A stretch of DNA of 64,000 bases from Hippopus hippopus (GCA_946811185.2 OX328098.1:41169650-41233649), one strand, 5' to 3'; positions 53,383 to 64,000 are shown, numbered from the stretch's first letter. Numbers and translations are program-made. Notes: generated by a model from the sequence alone, not told the origin.

Positions 53383-53799
53383 CATCCCGGTAATAGGTCT
53401 AAACGCGCCTTTAGCTTGAAGAGTTCCACTAATGGAAATAACAAGTTTTGTTCCAGGATAAAAGTAAACGTGTGAAAACATGGTATAACACGAAACAGGG
53501 GAGTCAGCATGATGCACTGAAATTGTCTTAGCAGAAAATATCGCTTTATGACCCCACTCAGTGTTAATCTCGTAGACAACACATGGAAACATTGTAGCAA
53601 ATAGGAGAAATTGCATATAACAGTTTTCTACTATTGTCAAATGTTTTCATGATAACTAAACTTAGTAACAAGCACGTGTTTTCAACACTTATATGTAATA
53701 ATTTCCCCTTCACGATGCCTGTTTAGGTAAAGTTATACTAGACCAATAATAGGCGTAGTAAGCGACAACATTTAACCGAAACATAATCAGCGCCCTAAT

Positions 53800-54214
53800 T
53801 TTCTGGCAAATTGGGTTTAATGTATTTCCGTGATGTAAATATACCAAAATAGTCATCACATAATTACGGTTCTATAACGATGAAGTCCATTTTGTCAAAC
53901 GACAGACTGAATTATGAAGTACGTAGAGTGTCCTAGGACATGAAGAAATTTTACTAATGACAAAAAAAAAAAATTGACCCAGGTCAGCTTGCTTGATTGC
54001 GCTGGCTAACTTTTTGCAGATGCGTGGTGGATCATATGAATATATCGTGCGTTAGAATGGTATTTGAAAATGGAGAAAATTTGCAATGGCAAAAAAGTTT
54101 CGACACAAGTCAGCCTGCGCAATCGCGCAAGCTGACTTGTGTCGAAACTTTTTTTACCATTTGGGTCGATACCTTTTACAAGTGCATTAAACCCCATTTT
54201 CACCAAGCATGACT
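53800..54214 (+). mobile_element. Family C element (expanded) abutting a splice acceptor
   Basis: Two hairpin sections (GGTCAGCTTGCTTGATTGCG and GTCAGCCTGCGCAATCGCGC) between a diverged left end and the end CATTTTCACCAAGCATGACT. It stops about 15 bp before the exon at 54231, as does the copy before the exon at 44100. Confidence 0.75.
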
Positions 54215-54230
54215 CATTTATATTTTACAG

Positions 54231-54325
54231 GGGACATGTCTAACATCACCACAGCAATACTAGAAGTACCTCGACGTCATGACGACCAGAAAATCAACTA
54301 TCATTTAAAATGGGTTCTATGGTAA
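54231..54325 (+). CDS. Kelch-repeat protein, probable last exon
   Basis: Acceptor ATTTTACAG. Encodes DMSNITTAILEVPRRHDD, then KWVLW and a TAA stop at 54323-54325. The stop lies within TATGGTAAAG, which could also act as a splice donor after CTATG, so an alternative longer form is possible; no further kelch-like exon was recognised downstream. A polyadenylation signal was not identified with confidence. Confidence 0.75.
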
Positions 54326-54590
54326 AGACATGTGCTTCAGGAGATATTAATCAAACATTGCTCAAAAGGAGAACAGGTGGATGATAAACTGATACCCGTT
54401 GTAGATGTACATATTACTATACGTTTGCTGTATCAAGGGAGGTAACAAATCTAGACGGATGACGGCAAAGTGACTTCCGGTATCAGAGGAAGGAGTGGCC
54501 CGTATTAAACGATTGCGAACTTAACCCTTAAAGCAGCATGAAACACTTAAAGGAGTGGCCAATTTTGAACGATAGCGAACTTGAGCCTTA

Positions 54591-54795
54591 ACTGTTAACC
54601 ATAAAATCCAGGATTTAAATGACCCCCAAAAGAGAAGGCTTTTGAAAATATTGTGAGATGACGAGAAAATGCTGGTAACCATCATTTTCTCCTTTTGCCC
54701 TAATTTTCTACCCTATCAAATACAGAAAATTACCTTTTAATGCTTCATTTAATTTGTCGTCTGCAAATGGTCTCGATTCGGTCTAGGAAAAATGA
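54591..54795 (+). mobile_element. Family A MITE (degraded)
   Basis: TTAACCATAAAATCCAGG start, GAGAAAATGCTGGTAACCAT centre and ATTTGTCGTCTGCAAATGGT right half; the right terminus is lost. Confidence 0.7.
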
Positions 54796-54964
54796 TAAGG
54801 ACACGACTACGATTGTTCACCCTTTGTTTGTTTGTGGAGGGGTGGGGGGGGGGGGGGAGGAACTGCAAAAATAATTTGCTTTTATTGAAATTTGGACCTA
54901 CGACCTTAAAAAACGTACCTCGGTGACTCTATCAATCAGCTATTTGTCGTAGTCGTGTATTAAA

Positions 54965-55226
54965 ATGGGCCACACTCTATGAAAATAAGGTTTAATGCAT
55001 CTGCAAAAACTATCGAGTCATGTCAGCCTGTGCAGTCCGCAGGCTGACCTGGGGCGGAACGTTTTGCTTTTAGTCCATTTTGCATATGCAAAAGGACCAG
55101 TTCACCTCATGATTCAGTTGGTTGTTAGACAAAATGGATTTTATGGACCTATATTATGTAATGTCTTGCTTGGTAAAATGCGTTACGGAGGTGCATTAAA
55201 TCTCTTTTTGCCAGAGCAGGCTCAAA
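54965..55226 (-). mobile_element. Family C short element
   Basis: Ends TGGGCCACACTCTATGAAAA and TTGCCAGAGCAGGCTCAA; interior CATGATTCAGTTGGTTGTTA and ATGTCTTGCTTGGTAAAATG in reverse orientation. Confidence 0.8.
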
Positions 55227-55640
55227 TGTATTTATTTTTTGTTTCGCAATAACGGTAACCCCGTTTCAAACGGGATGGGAAATTTTACAGAAAAAGAAAA
55301 CCAAAATATTTGATACTTCCTCGTGTTTTCTGTATGTATTTACGGTTATATTTTACCTCTGAAGACATTTTTGCTGGCGAATAAAAATTACCAGTCTTTG
55401 CTAAGATTTTCTCAAAAAAATGCAGCTGGAAATCTCGTTGGATACCTCTTTAAAGCTCTGAAATCGACCTGATTTGTTTTTGAGGACAATGTAGATCAAG
55501 ATCAGACTTCACAGAATGTACAGTCTGATCTTGCAATGTTCGATTCTAGGTCACAACTCTGGTCTTAACAACTTTAAAAAACAATATTTCTGTTTTTCCA
55601 CATGGAAAAGGGCAATTCGGTTTATTCAACGCTCTAAGGG
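55227..55640. other. No gene seen
   Basis: Only a degraded B hairpin (about 55485-55535, GATCAAGATCAGACTTCACA) is recognised. Confidence 0.5.
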
Positions 55641-55645
55641 GTTAT

Positions 55646-55857
55646 CCCTTTACCAAACAATCCCAAATTTTAACCACACTGAGAAAGAAGGCTTTGAAAA
55701 ACATTGTGGGAAAAGGAGAAAATGCTGGTTACCAGCATTTTCTCATTTTCCCACAATGTTTTTTACACCATGAAAGACAAGTTCCATCATTCGAGCCTGA
55801 GTTTTAATGTTTTCCATTTGGATTTGTTAAAAGTTTTGTTGTCTGGTAAAAGGTTAA
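55646..55857 (+). mobile_element. Family A MITE
   Basis: CCCTTTACCAAACAATCCCA start, perfect GGAGAAAATGCTGGTTACCA hairpin, TTGTCTGGTAAAAGGTTAA end. Confidence 0.82.
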
Positions 55858-56413
55858 GGCGACCGAAGTTGCTTTTGCAGAGTGTCTGGTCTCGGATCTA
55901 CAAAATTTGATGTGTTGTAAGCTAATCCAGCCAAAACTACTTTGAGTTTGTAAAATCTATACTCGACTGTTTTTAAGAAAACATACCGTGAGGCATTGCC
56001 GTAGCGCTGTGGTGTGCGTCTACGTGTTGTAAAATTTTCGACCTTTTCTCGTATCTATGACAATGCTAAAGATACTTACCTCAAACTTGAGCAAGTCGTT
56101 GACCCTCAAGAAGTGAATCCACGCTGGAAGGGCAGATTAACTTCAAAGTATTTTTTACACATTTATGCCTCCTTCTTCGACTTAAATTGCTATTGAAAAA
56201 GTAACTGCAGCCGATTTTTGGCACCGGCAATCGGTGCTCTTTTCTCGTCGTTGTTAATGGGAAAAAAAGTGTTTTGCTTTATGTACTTGTTGTTATCTTT
56301 CGAATTGACTTGAGGCATCTGCATCGTCCGTTCAGTTTTGGATTATAGCAACCTGCTTCCGACTCGATCCCTCTAATGGTCAGCGATCTTCCTGTCCATT
56401 CGACAATTTCAGT

Positions 56414-56712
56414 TGATTGAATTTGCGTTTATTTATCGTCGCCACCGGTTGCCGATATGGTCGATGCCCCCCTGAAGACTGTTAGTTCTGTGACGGGGGA
56501 TAGTGCAAGAAACAGAACGAAACCCATCCTAAGTTACGCCTTGTTCTCTAACGTGCTCGGTGTATAGCACTGTCACACGGGACCTCGGTCTAATCCGAAA
56601 GACTATTAGTAATTTTAGATGGCCAGCCGTGGGGCTCGAACGCACGCCCTCAAGTGACCCAAGACTTGATGTTTACTTGTCCTACTCTCTACCACCTGAG
56701 CTATGGGGGCTT
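56414..56712 (-). mobile_element. tRNA-derived SINE, family 1, reverse copy
   Basis: Left side GCGTTTATTTATCGTCGCCA; right side shows the complement of the head: GGGGCTCGAACGCACG (B-box side) and CTCTACCACCTGAGCTATGG (A-box side). Body words match the 53074 copy. Confidence 0.85.
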
Positions 56713-56719
56713 GTCGATT

Positions 56720-56910
56720 AGACCGTTTTGAAAGTACATTCCATGATATATGAACCATGAGGTAGACTGGTCTTTGGACATGCAAAAAAGAATTACCAAA
56801 GTTTAAGTAAAAAGTCCCGACCCAAGTCAGCCTGTGCGAACAGCGCTGACTTGTGTCGATACTTTTTGCAGATGCATTAAGCCCCTTTTTCACAGAGCAT
56901 GGCTCATATA
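56720..56910 (+). mobile_element. Family C element, left-truncated
   Basis: ATGAGGTAGACTGGTCTTTG, CCAAGTCAGCCTGTGCGAAC and the CAGAGCATGGCTCA end are present; the left half is replaced by the SINE at 56414. Confidence 0.75.
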
Positions 56911-56937
56911 TTCTGGTTTCAAACGCATGCATATTTT

Positions 56938-57115
56938 GACTGACTGACTGACTGACTGATTGATTGATTGATTGATTGACTGGCTTACTGGCTGGCTGGC
57001 TGGCTGGTCGGTCGGTCGGTCGGTCGTTCGTTCGTTCGTTCGTTCGTTCGGTCGGTCGGTCGGTCGGTCGGTCGGTCTGGCTGACTGACTCACTCACTCA
57101 CTCACTGAATGACTC

Positions 57116-57146
<31 letters not shown>

Positions 57147-57150
57147 AATG
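56938..57150. repeat. Compound tetranucleotide satellite
   Basis: Successive blocks of TGAC, TGAT, TGGC, GGTC, GTTC, GGTC, TGAC, CTCA and TGAT, each differing from its neighbour by about one base. Opposite-strand frames of Arg/Asp/Pro/Thr or Ser/Gln/Asn repeats here are artefacts. Confidence 0.93.
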
Positions 57151-57254
57151 ATTGAATCAACGCTTATGGACTGGATATACAGGATGAGACACACTGTTCG
57201 TCTGGTAAACAGTAGGTAGAATGTATTTATTAATACGTCTTCGTGATGCTTTAT

Positions 57255-57562
57255 TTGATTGGATTGCATGGTGTTTAACGCCGTTTTCAACATTATTTCA
57301 GTTATATCACGGCTGCAAATGCACCTATCCATGCTTTCCTGGAGTTACTTTTACCAGTACATGTACTTTGCACAATATTCTTCCCAAAATACTGGCTGCT
57401 TTCCCACATACGGGTACGCATCGTCGAAACAATGATCAGCGCTTAGAGAGGAATGCATTCGGTTGCAATGACTATCATCAATCCTTAGAAAGAAATTGGC
57501 CGAGCCAGGGATTCGAACCTGTTCTCAAGTCCAGCACGCTATCGACTGCGCCATTAGGGCTA
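57255..57562 (-). mobile_element. tRNA-derived SINE, family 2, reverse copy
   Basis: Left GGATTGCATGGTGTTTAACG, right GGGATTCGAACCTGTTCTCA and CTATCGACTGCGCCATTAGG, the complement of B and A boxes. The best-preserved reverse copy of the 16655 family. A family C fragment follows to about 57730. Confidence 0.85.
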
Positions 57563-57914
57563 AGCACATTTGTGTAAAGCATTATACCAAGCAAATAAAT
57601 CGTTGCACAATTTGGATCGATTTAGTCTGAGAGCTGGCAAAATCATTAGGTTGCATGGTCCTTTGACATGCGGAAAATTCACCAGTTGCAAAAAGTTTTG
57701 ACCTAGGTCAGCCTGCGCAGACTGCGAATTTATATAATTACCTTGATCAGATAAGAAATAAAAGACCTCTTTTCACACTTTCCTTTTAATTCTGCACAGC
57801 ACAAGAAACAAAACACTTGCTTAAACTGTTTATCTAAAAATGCCCCTCAGGTTAAAGAAAACCTAATAATTATTTTTGAACATATCGAACATAAAATAAT
57901 GACAATAACATGTT

Positions 57915-58122
57915 AATTCTAAGCCTGCTAAGCACGATTCACTGACCTTTTGCGGACAGTGTAGATCAAGATCATACTGCACAAAACCAGCTGTCTGATC
58001 TTGGATCTACACTGTCCGATACGAAGATATTTTTCCGTGGGTTATATCTTTGAAATAGCAACATTTGGGGATTTGTTATCGGCTTCAACGTTTCATTTTA
58101 GTTATTTAGCAGGATAAGGGTA
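57915..58122 (-). mobile_element. Family B MITE
   Basis: TTAATTCTAAGCCTGCTAAG start, AGATCATACTGCACAAAACC centre with imperfect pairing, TTTAGCAGGATAAGGGTAA end. Confidence 0.8.
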
Positions 58123-58185
58123 AATCCATCAAAGTATCTAAATCATACATTCATTTTATCAGCAATTCAGCATCAAAACACTTGC

Positions 58186-58413
58186 TTAACCCTTTACGAA
58201 ACAATCCCTGGTTTTCACGACCCTGTGAAAGAAGGCTTTTGAAAACATTGAGGGAAAAGGAGAAAATGCTGGTAAACAGCATTTTCTCCTTTTCCCACAA
58301 TGTTTTCTACCCTATCAGAGGCCTAAAGCTCATTTGCACCAATTCTGAATTCGTCGTCTGTGGATGCCCTCAGTTTGGAAGAGTCTAAAACTTGTTGTTT
58401 GGGAAAGGGTTAA
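58186..58413 (+). mobile_element. Family A TTAA-type MITE, reference copy
   Basis: TTAA at 58186-58189 and 58410-58413, ends CCCTTTACGAAACAATCC and GTTGTTTGGGAAAGGG, with the hairpin GGAGAAAATGCTGGTAAACA. Contains the full order of family A words in one orientation. Confidence 0.88.
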
Positions 58414-58447
58414 TTAAACGTCGCTTCTCCTGAAATGGCTCAAGCTT

Positions 58448-58670
58448 TAACCCTTAACCACACAACCCCGACTTTTAACTACCCCAAGAAAGAAGCTTTT
58501 TGAAAACATGGTGGGAAAAGGAGAAAATGCTGGTAACCAGCATTTTCTCTTTTTCCCACCATGTTTTCTACCCTTCCAAAAGCAAATTTCAATTTTTCAG
58601 TCAGATTTAAATGTCGTCTGCCTATGCTTTCAATTTGGAGCAGTCTAAAACTTTGTTGTTTGTGTAATAT
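58448..58670 (+). mobile_element. Family A MITE, adjacent copy
   Basis: TTTAACCCTTAACCACACAA start, perfect GAAAATGCTGGTAACCAGCA hairpin with GGTGGGAAAA/TTTTCCCACC arms; the right end has diverged after TCTAAAACTTTGTTGTTTGT. Confidence 0.8.
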
Positions 58671-60017
58671 TACACAGCGTTCAAGTGCATTTCTGCTGAT
58701 CAGCAGGTTGTTAAATCTGCAGAAATTTCAGCCTTTTAGGGCGATCCATTCCAGTGTTACATCTTTAGGCTAGGGGATAGACTGGGGGTATCAGTCCGTT
58801 AAATAGAGAATTTTCATTAAAACAAAATCAAGTAAAACTGCAAAACAAATACTCTGTGTTCTCAATGTTCTGAATGTCTGATTTAACCTGTATTTCAGAA
58901 GAAGGGCAAATAACAACACATATTTCTGTGAGTTTGCTGTAGTTGTGTACCTTGTTTATTAGAATGACTTAAATGCAGGGCCTGAATGCCAGGCTAGGCA
59001 CAAATACTCTAAAAGGTTAGCCACATTTTGGTGATCATGTAGATATACATGTATATTTGATTGCACAAAGAATCTGCATTAAAGAAGAAAAAAATAAAAA
59101 ATCTAAAAAATTACTCACGGACCCTAAAAATCAATTTTCTTTGATAAAACAAACAAATTATGCACAAAGATACTGATACTGCCGTGAACGATTGATTCGA
59201 TTTTCGCGCCAAGAAAACTTTGATCTTTGACGGCATTACAAATTAAATGTCGAAATTATTGCCAGTGGTTCATTCAACCCGTGAGTCATTCAACTGCGGT
59301 CTCCCTACTAAATTATTTCGGTTAGTTCTTGCTTTTTTAGAATTCCAATATTCGACTGATTTAGTATGATATGAGTCGCAGAGTTAAGTCCTTTGAACAA
59401 AGAAAATAATTGCTCTGGGAATAGGTGGTTTAAAGCATCTGCAAAAAGTATCGACCCATATCACCCTGCGCAGTCAGTGCTTTCTGACATGGACACTTTT
59501 TGCTGTTTGTAAATTTTCTGCATGTCCAAGAGCTAAATTGTACACCATGGTTCAGTTGGTTATTAAACAAAATGGATGCTATGGATCTATAATTATGTGA
59601 TGTCTTGCTTGCTTGGAGTGCATCACGGATATGCATTAAACCCCCCTTTCCCAGAGCGCCGCTCAATTTTATGAACATATTTCCACTTTCAGACGTTTTC
59701 TGTCTTCTTACAATTGTCATGGAGGGCGGGTAGATATCAAAGTACTGAAACTAATGACAGACTTAGCAGAATTAGAATGAGCGGCCTTGGTAAAGGTAAA
59801 TCTTGGTTGGTCCATATAAAGATTGAAGAAAATGGTTCGATCCGGTTCGATCTGGTCCTATCCGGTCATAAAGTCCGATCAGGCTTGGCCTGGTCCAATC
59901 CGGTCATTAAGTCTGATCCGGTTAGATGCAGTGACTTTACCCACAGCTCATAGCCATTTACTTGCCAAAATAAGAAACACCATAAAAATCTCATATGTTA
60001 TAGTTGGACTTTAATTT

Positions 60018-60064
<47 letters not shown>

Positions 60065-60911
60065 AGAAGAAGAAGAACCCATCGATTTGATGATTTGGCA
60101 TTTGAAAACTTTCTACAGTTCCACTTTTAGATGAACTTTCTGTGCTTTTTCACTTTGACGAACTTGTAGCTAGACAAGACCAAAATGACAGCCGCGAAAA
60201 ACATGAAAATGAAAAAGCTTGTGTTGGGATATGTAATGGTTGGCCTGATTTGCATAGGTCACTGGCTTAATTTACATACAAGCAAACATCTTGTACCTTA
60301 TCGATGACATCTTGTTCAGTCTACGGCTATGTAAGTCGACAACGTTCAAATTGAAGTGGTGGGTGGTGAAGATTTTGTAGTTCATGTCAGTGATTGTCAT
60401 ATTTAACAGAATTACTAATTTCAACAGAAAGAATTATTTTCTGTGGGGCAGTATTTGGCGAGTAGTGGGTTTTTTGTTTACATTTAGACCTGGGTCACTT
60501 TCGATGGCAATATACTAGCGATGCTAGTCGAATAAAAGTTAAAACCTGCCTCGCTGTTGAGCTAGATTTTATGAACAGCGATGCATTTTGTTGTGTTTTA
60601 TCACAGAGATAGTTAACACTGGATAGATCGAGATAAATGGTATTTTATTTTCGTTGGGTGATTACATCGGATTCTATTTCCTTTGGACGATTACAAATTT
60701 ACCTGGAGTGAAGTTTTTCTGTCTACAAGATAAATCAAGCCATAATAAAGAACAACCTAAGTATTCACAAAGTACATTCTATATTTAAAATTTCAACATG
60801 TTGGAGATATCTTAATCATGCAACACGGTAGTTATAAACAAGCAATATCTGCCAAATAATAACAAATTCTAACTTAGTTAATTTTTGTTTACAAAGACAT
60901 GTACTTATTTA
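58671..60911. other. No gene seen; C element, small satellites
   Basis: A reverse family C element lies at about 59410-59665. A short tandem of CCGGTTCGATCTGGTC-like units occurs at about 59830-59930, and a (GA)n(AGA)n microsatellite at about 60022-60075. Nothing else is recognised. Confidence 0.55.
59410..59665 (-). mobile_element. Family C short element
   Basis: TTGCTCTGGGAATAGGTGGT left end and TTTCCCAGAGCGCCGCTCAA right end; internal ACCATGGTTCAGTTGGTTAT and ATTATGTGATGTCTTGCTTG. Confidence 0.75.
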
Positions 60912-61588
60912 TGGTGGCATATTTCTGCCGCGAGATACAAGATAGCTATTGCGGTAATTTAAGAGAACTATCGTGATAAAACAAAGTTTCCTGAAAATAT
61001 TATCTAGATAATAAAAATTTTCACGATAAAATTATCGCGATAATTCTAACTGTTATCATGATTTATTTTGCTTTCGTGCCCATAATTGACATTTATGGTA
61101 TCTATAATTAGATACGGTTTCGGAACATCTTCGTCTACAACCTTATGAATTCTCCTTTTCCCTGAATGGTTTTGAAGTTGTTCGTAGGAGTTTCGAGTCG
61201 TCTTTGTGATCTTACAGGCTTCTGTTCATTTCGAGTCTTGTCAAAATTTATCGATTAAGTTACAATTGAGAATGATTAGAAATTTTACTTACTGCAATCT
61301 TGTGAAGTCAAAAACTACAAAGTTCATCCAAATGATGAATTTTCTATTTATAGATATCGAGAAACGGCTCGAGAAGCGGATAGAACTATCACGATAATTT
61401 TATCTCGAATGTCAGCTTCGTGCACGATTGAGAAATTTTGCATTAAAATATTAAGTTTATCGTGATATTTTTTTCAGGAAACTTTTCACTATCTCGATAA
61501 AATTTCCAGGAAACTTTAATTTATCGCGATAGTTTTCTAAAATTATCATGATAGCTATCTCGTATCTCGTGGCAGAAATATGCCACCA
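60912..61588. mobile_element. Foldback element with 10-bp target duplication
   Basis: Inverted ends TGGTGGCATATTTCTGCCGC and GCAGAAATATGCCACCA, extending about 150 bp inward with imperfect pairing (CGATAGTTTTCT, CAGGAAACTTT words). The direct repeat TACTTATTTA flanks it at 60902-60911 and 61589-61598. The centre, including AAATTTATCGATTAAG, encodes nothing convincing. Both arms are rich in ATCGCGATA-like sub-palindromes. Confidence 0.88.
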
Positions 61589-61599
61589 TACTTATTTAC

Positions 61600-62930
61600 A
61601 ACATTTTGCAGCAAACATTAAGTTTTCTCCATAGGAATGTAACGTGCAACGGTATGGTCAACCATCCAGGCGCTAACCTGGCGCACTTTGCTTAACTGTC
61701 ACGAAGAGAGATACACCAAACCGTATCCCTGTAAAAGCTAGCTCAACAGTAAGGCAGGTTTTAAGTGCTTATATATCCAACCTCTCTCCGTGACAGAAAT
61801 ATTTCAGCTTTTTCTTTTTTGCCCTAGCCACAGGGGAGTGACAGACAATTTGCGAACAGCCATGACCAAATTTCAAATCATAGTAAAACCATATGTTTTC
61901 TTGTAATTTCAGTCTTGCATAACAATACAAACATGTTAATCTCATGCTTCACAAAGTTCATCTGTAAGGCCATAGTTCCAGAATCATAATTTTTTTTTTT
62001 ACTCCAAACAATTGAAAATGCCTTTTGAGAAACTTTACTCAATTTATACTTGGCCTAACATGTAAATCCTTTTAAACTGACCGTGGGATAGTATGCTGTT
62101 GTATTTTTAAATTAAAGGCTCATTTTAAGGCGTGAAATGGTCATTTTCAGATGTGAAAATAAACTGATCAAAGGCTCGGTCAAAAGTAAACAGTGGGGGT
62201 GGTAAATTTTAGTTAGATTTAAATTACACCAGTCAAAAGTATAGAAGTTATTGTGAAGCTGACAATCTGTTATAATAGTCAGTCCAAGCGTTTGTCAATG
62301 GCAGAAAATAAATTTCAAAACTAGGTCAAAAGTTGCCAGGTTGCTCTTTTGTTTACTTTTTACCTGGTTTTAAAATTCATTTTCCTCCCAATAACTAACA
62401 CTTGAACTATCCATACATTTATGGATTGTCATTTTAACATTAAGTTCCATACTTTTAAATGGTACGATTTAATTAAATTTAGATGCATTTAACTATTTTT
62501 GGCCGCTAAGTAGCCTACTGTGACTTTAAGTCTAATAGACAAAAACATTAAAGTTAAGTTCTAAATACTTTGAATAGATTTTTTTTCTCTTGTGTTTTTT
62601 GTAAAGTAATCAGGTATGTTCTAAGAAATTTCCAGAAATATATTTTAGATGATTTAGAGCCAAACGATAGAATTATCATGCTACGTAGGTACCAACTGGT
62701 CTACATCTACTAACTGTGGAAAAAATGCAAGTCTTCAAAAAAAGCTGTAAGAAGTCGTCGTTTGTTCAGTGCGTCAGACATTTTATATCATGTAAAAGTC
62801 TGGGTTTAGAAATTGGGAATGTTGACCTGTTAAGATTTAAATTGTTAAAATTACCATGGAGTTCAGCTTCTATACTTTCCGGTCCTAAAAGCGTCGTCAA
62901 ACGTCGATTCTTTGGTAAATTAGGTTCCTT
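61600..62930. other. No gene seen
   Basis: AT-rich sequence without recognised repeats or exons. A frame at 62716-62985 has no domain and no splice context. Confidence 0.5.
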
Positions 62931-62939
62931 TATGTTTCA

Positions 62940-64000
62940 TATCGTCCGCGTTTTCCCTCTATGTTTATATTGTCCGCGTTATTAATTAAAACCTTCCTGA
63001 CTCCCCCACACTTCCTTGGTTTTAGACATATAGGTATAGTAAAAAAAAAAAAAAAAACAGACGATATAGAAACACGGAATATATAAAAGAGAGGTTTTAA
63101 GCAGCTTTCAAAGTATAAAAGTTTAATTAATATACAAAGTGCCTATATGTCGCCATAACTGTATACATAATTATTTTCAGGGAACCAATATGATATATCG
63201 CAATTATTTATTTGCTGCAAAGCCATTTGTACGGTTTTGCCAAATAATCGTCCCCACTCATTAGTAATGAAATAAAAAGAAAAAAGATCCAATTCTTTAG
63301 TTTTTGTCCAACAAGGCTTAAGACGGCGTCCGCATTTTCCCTACTATGTACCATGTCGTCCGCATTTTCACTATATGTGCTATAGGAGTATCGTCCGCTT
63401 TTTCTCTCTTTGTTTATATTGCCTACTTAAAGCATAAAAAGAAGATGTCCCGGTCATATTAGAAAGCGTCCGCATTTTCTTTTTTCTTTTTCCTTACAAT
63501 ATAGAAGTGATCTTCAAAATGTTCAATATGCTAAAATACGACACGGATTTCAGTATAGCACAGCGGCGGCATTTTCCCTCTTTGTTTCATATCGTCTGCG
63601 TTTTCCATCATTGTTTATACTCTCATTCTCTCTCTCTCGTCATCTCGTATTTGCTTTTGCCATATTGCTTCTATCATGTAGCGTTATTTCCTTCTTTTGT
63701 CGTTAAGTCTTTTCCTACCGTCTACCCAGTCCACTTTTTCCTTAACTCTTACCACACAGTCCCGAGTTTTAACGACTCTAAAAGGAGGCTTTTGAAAACA
63801 CAGTGAGAGAAGGAGAAAATACTGGTTACCAGCATTTTCTCCTTTTTTTCATCCCTTTTTTTTTTGTAACCTATCATAAACAAACTCTATCAGTTGATCC
63901 AAATTTATATTGACGTGTTATTACAAAAATGTTACTTAAAATGCTAATACCAGATCTATACTGACTGTAGTGTAAGACGGCGTCCGCGTTTTCCCTCTAT
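62940..64000. repeat. Dispersed GTCCGC-TTTTCCCTCTATGTTT satellite
   Basis: Units of about 36-40 bp of the form CGTCCGCATTTTCCCTCTAT, followed by GTTTCATAT or GTTTATATT, recur near 62945, 63330, 63360, 63390, 63465, 63570, 63595 and 63980, separated by unrelated sequence. The array appears to run past the window edge. Confidence 0.75.
63738..63935 (+). mobile_element. Family A MITE inside the GTCCGC satellite
   Basis: TTAACTCTTACCACACAGTC start, GGAGAAAATACTGGTTACCA hairpin, right end lost. It interrupts the satellite, so it inserted after the array formed. Confidence 0.75.

Larger units (their letters stand above)
52519..54230. other. Kelch intron 6
   Basis: Holds a B hairpin fragment (about 52785-52870), a full tRNA-derived SINE (53074) and a family C element (53800) that ends next to the last acceptor. 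No coding exon seen. Confidence 0.7.

Noticed and set aside
56615..57097. 160-aa minus-strand frame with Arg/Asp/Pro/Thr and Ser/Gln repeats
   Set aside because: Produced by the compound tetranucleotide satellite, a family C fragment and a SINE; not a gene.
59693..59735. Further kelch exon after an ACTTTCAG acceptor
   Set aside because: The reading frame gives a short peptide without kelch features and ends in a stop at once.
62716..62985. 89-aa plus-strand frame
   Set aside because: No domain, no splice context, and its end overlaps the GTCCGC satellite.
4056..63935. CRISPR array suggested by recurrent hairpin repeats
   Set aside because: The repeats are dispersed, in both orientations, TTAA-flanked and irregularly spaced in animal DNA; they are MITEs.

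Overview
The window reads as intronic and intergenic DNA of an invertebrate animal, most likely a bivalve mollusc. This is inferred from AT-rich sequence, spliced kelch exons, tRNA-derived SINEs and many short palindromic transposons; no ribosomal or mitochondrial marker fixes the species. Two things carry coding information: a spliced kelch-repeat gene on the + strand (seven exons recognised between 15209 and 54325) and a complete Polinton/Maverick (adintovirus-like) virus-transposon inserted in one of its introns.

Host gene. Exons at 15209-15627, 18484-18584, 44100-44280, 50702-50817, 51732-51938, 52402-52518 and 54231-54325 join in frame (phases 2,1,2,1,1,1) and give about 411 residues of kelch blades. 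No BTB or BACK exon was recognised upstream. The intron 18585-44099 (about 25.5 kb) carries the large element.

Polinton, 18952-34125 (15,174 bp). It is bounded by terminal inverted repeats of about 339 bp (roughly 98% alike) and by an exact 6-bp target duplication, GAGGAT. Left arm, all minus strand, from the left end inward: protein-primed DNA polymerase B (broken), SAP/NUMOD-like DNA-binding protein, major capsid candidate, a 118-aa unknown, a small amphipathic pVI-like protein, a 276-aa unknown, a 227-aa membrane/coiled-coil protein, a dUTPase-fold protein, a 194-aa GG-site capsid-associated protein, a minor capsid (penton) candidate and the packaging ATPase. Right arm, plus strand: zinc ribbon, phospholipase A2 domain and integrase with chromodomain (three consecutive frames that look like one broken polyprotein), adenovirus-type cysteine protease, and a phage-tail-fibre-like repeat protein. 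Near the right end, on the minus strand, are a 68-aa protein and a RING-finger protein. Together these supply replication (polymerase), integration (integrase), virion building (capsids, protease, ATPase, entry lipase) and possible host attachment (fibre). The structural genes are open; the replication and integration genes carry frame lesions. The copy is therefore either decaying or affected by homopolymer errors in the assembly.

Repeats. The rest is dominated by short non-autonomous elements: two TTAA-flanked piggyBac-like hairpin families (A, with a GAAAATGCTGG hairpin; B, with a GATCAGACTGCAC hairpin), a 250-270 bp family C with TGAGCCATGCTCTG ends, family D (GTGTCGTCTCGGAT), family E (palindrome with TGGTGAATAC ends), two tRNA-derived SINE families, two long foldback elements with target duplications, and several micro- and minisatellites. 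Nested copies (B in A, D in C) give a relative chronology.
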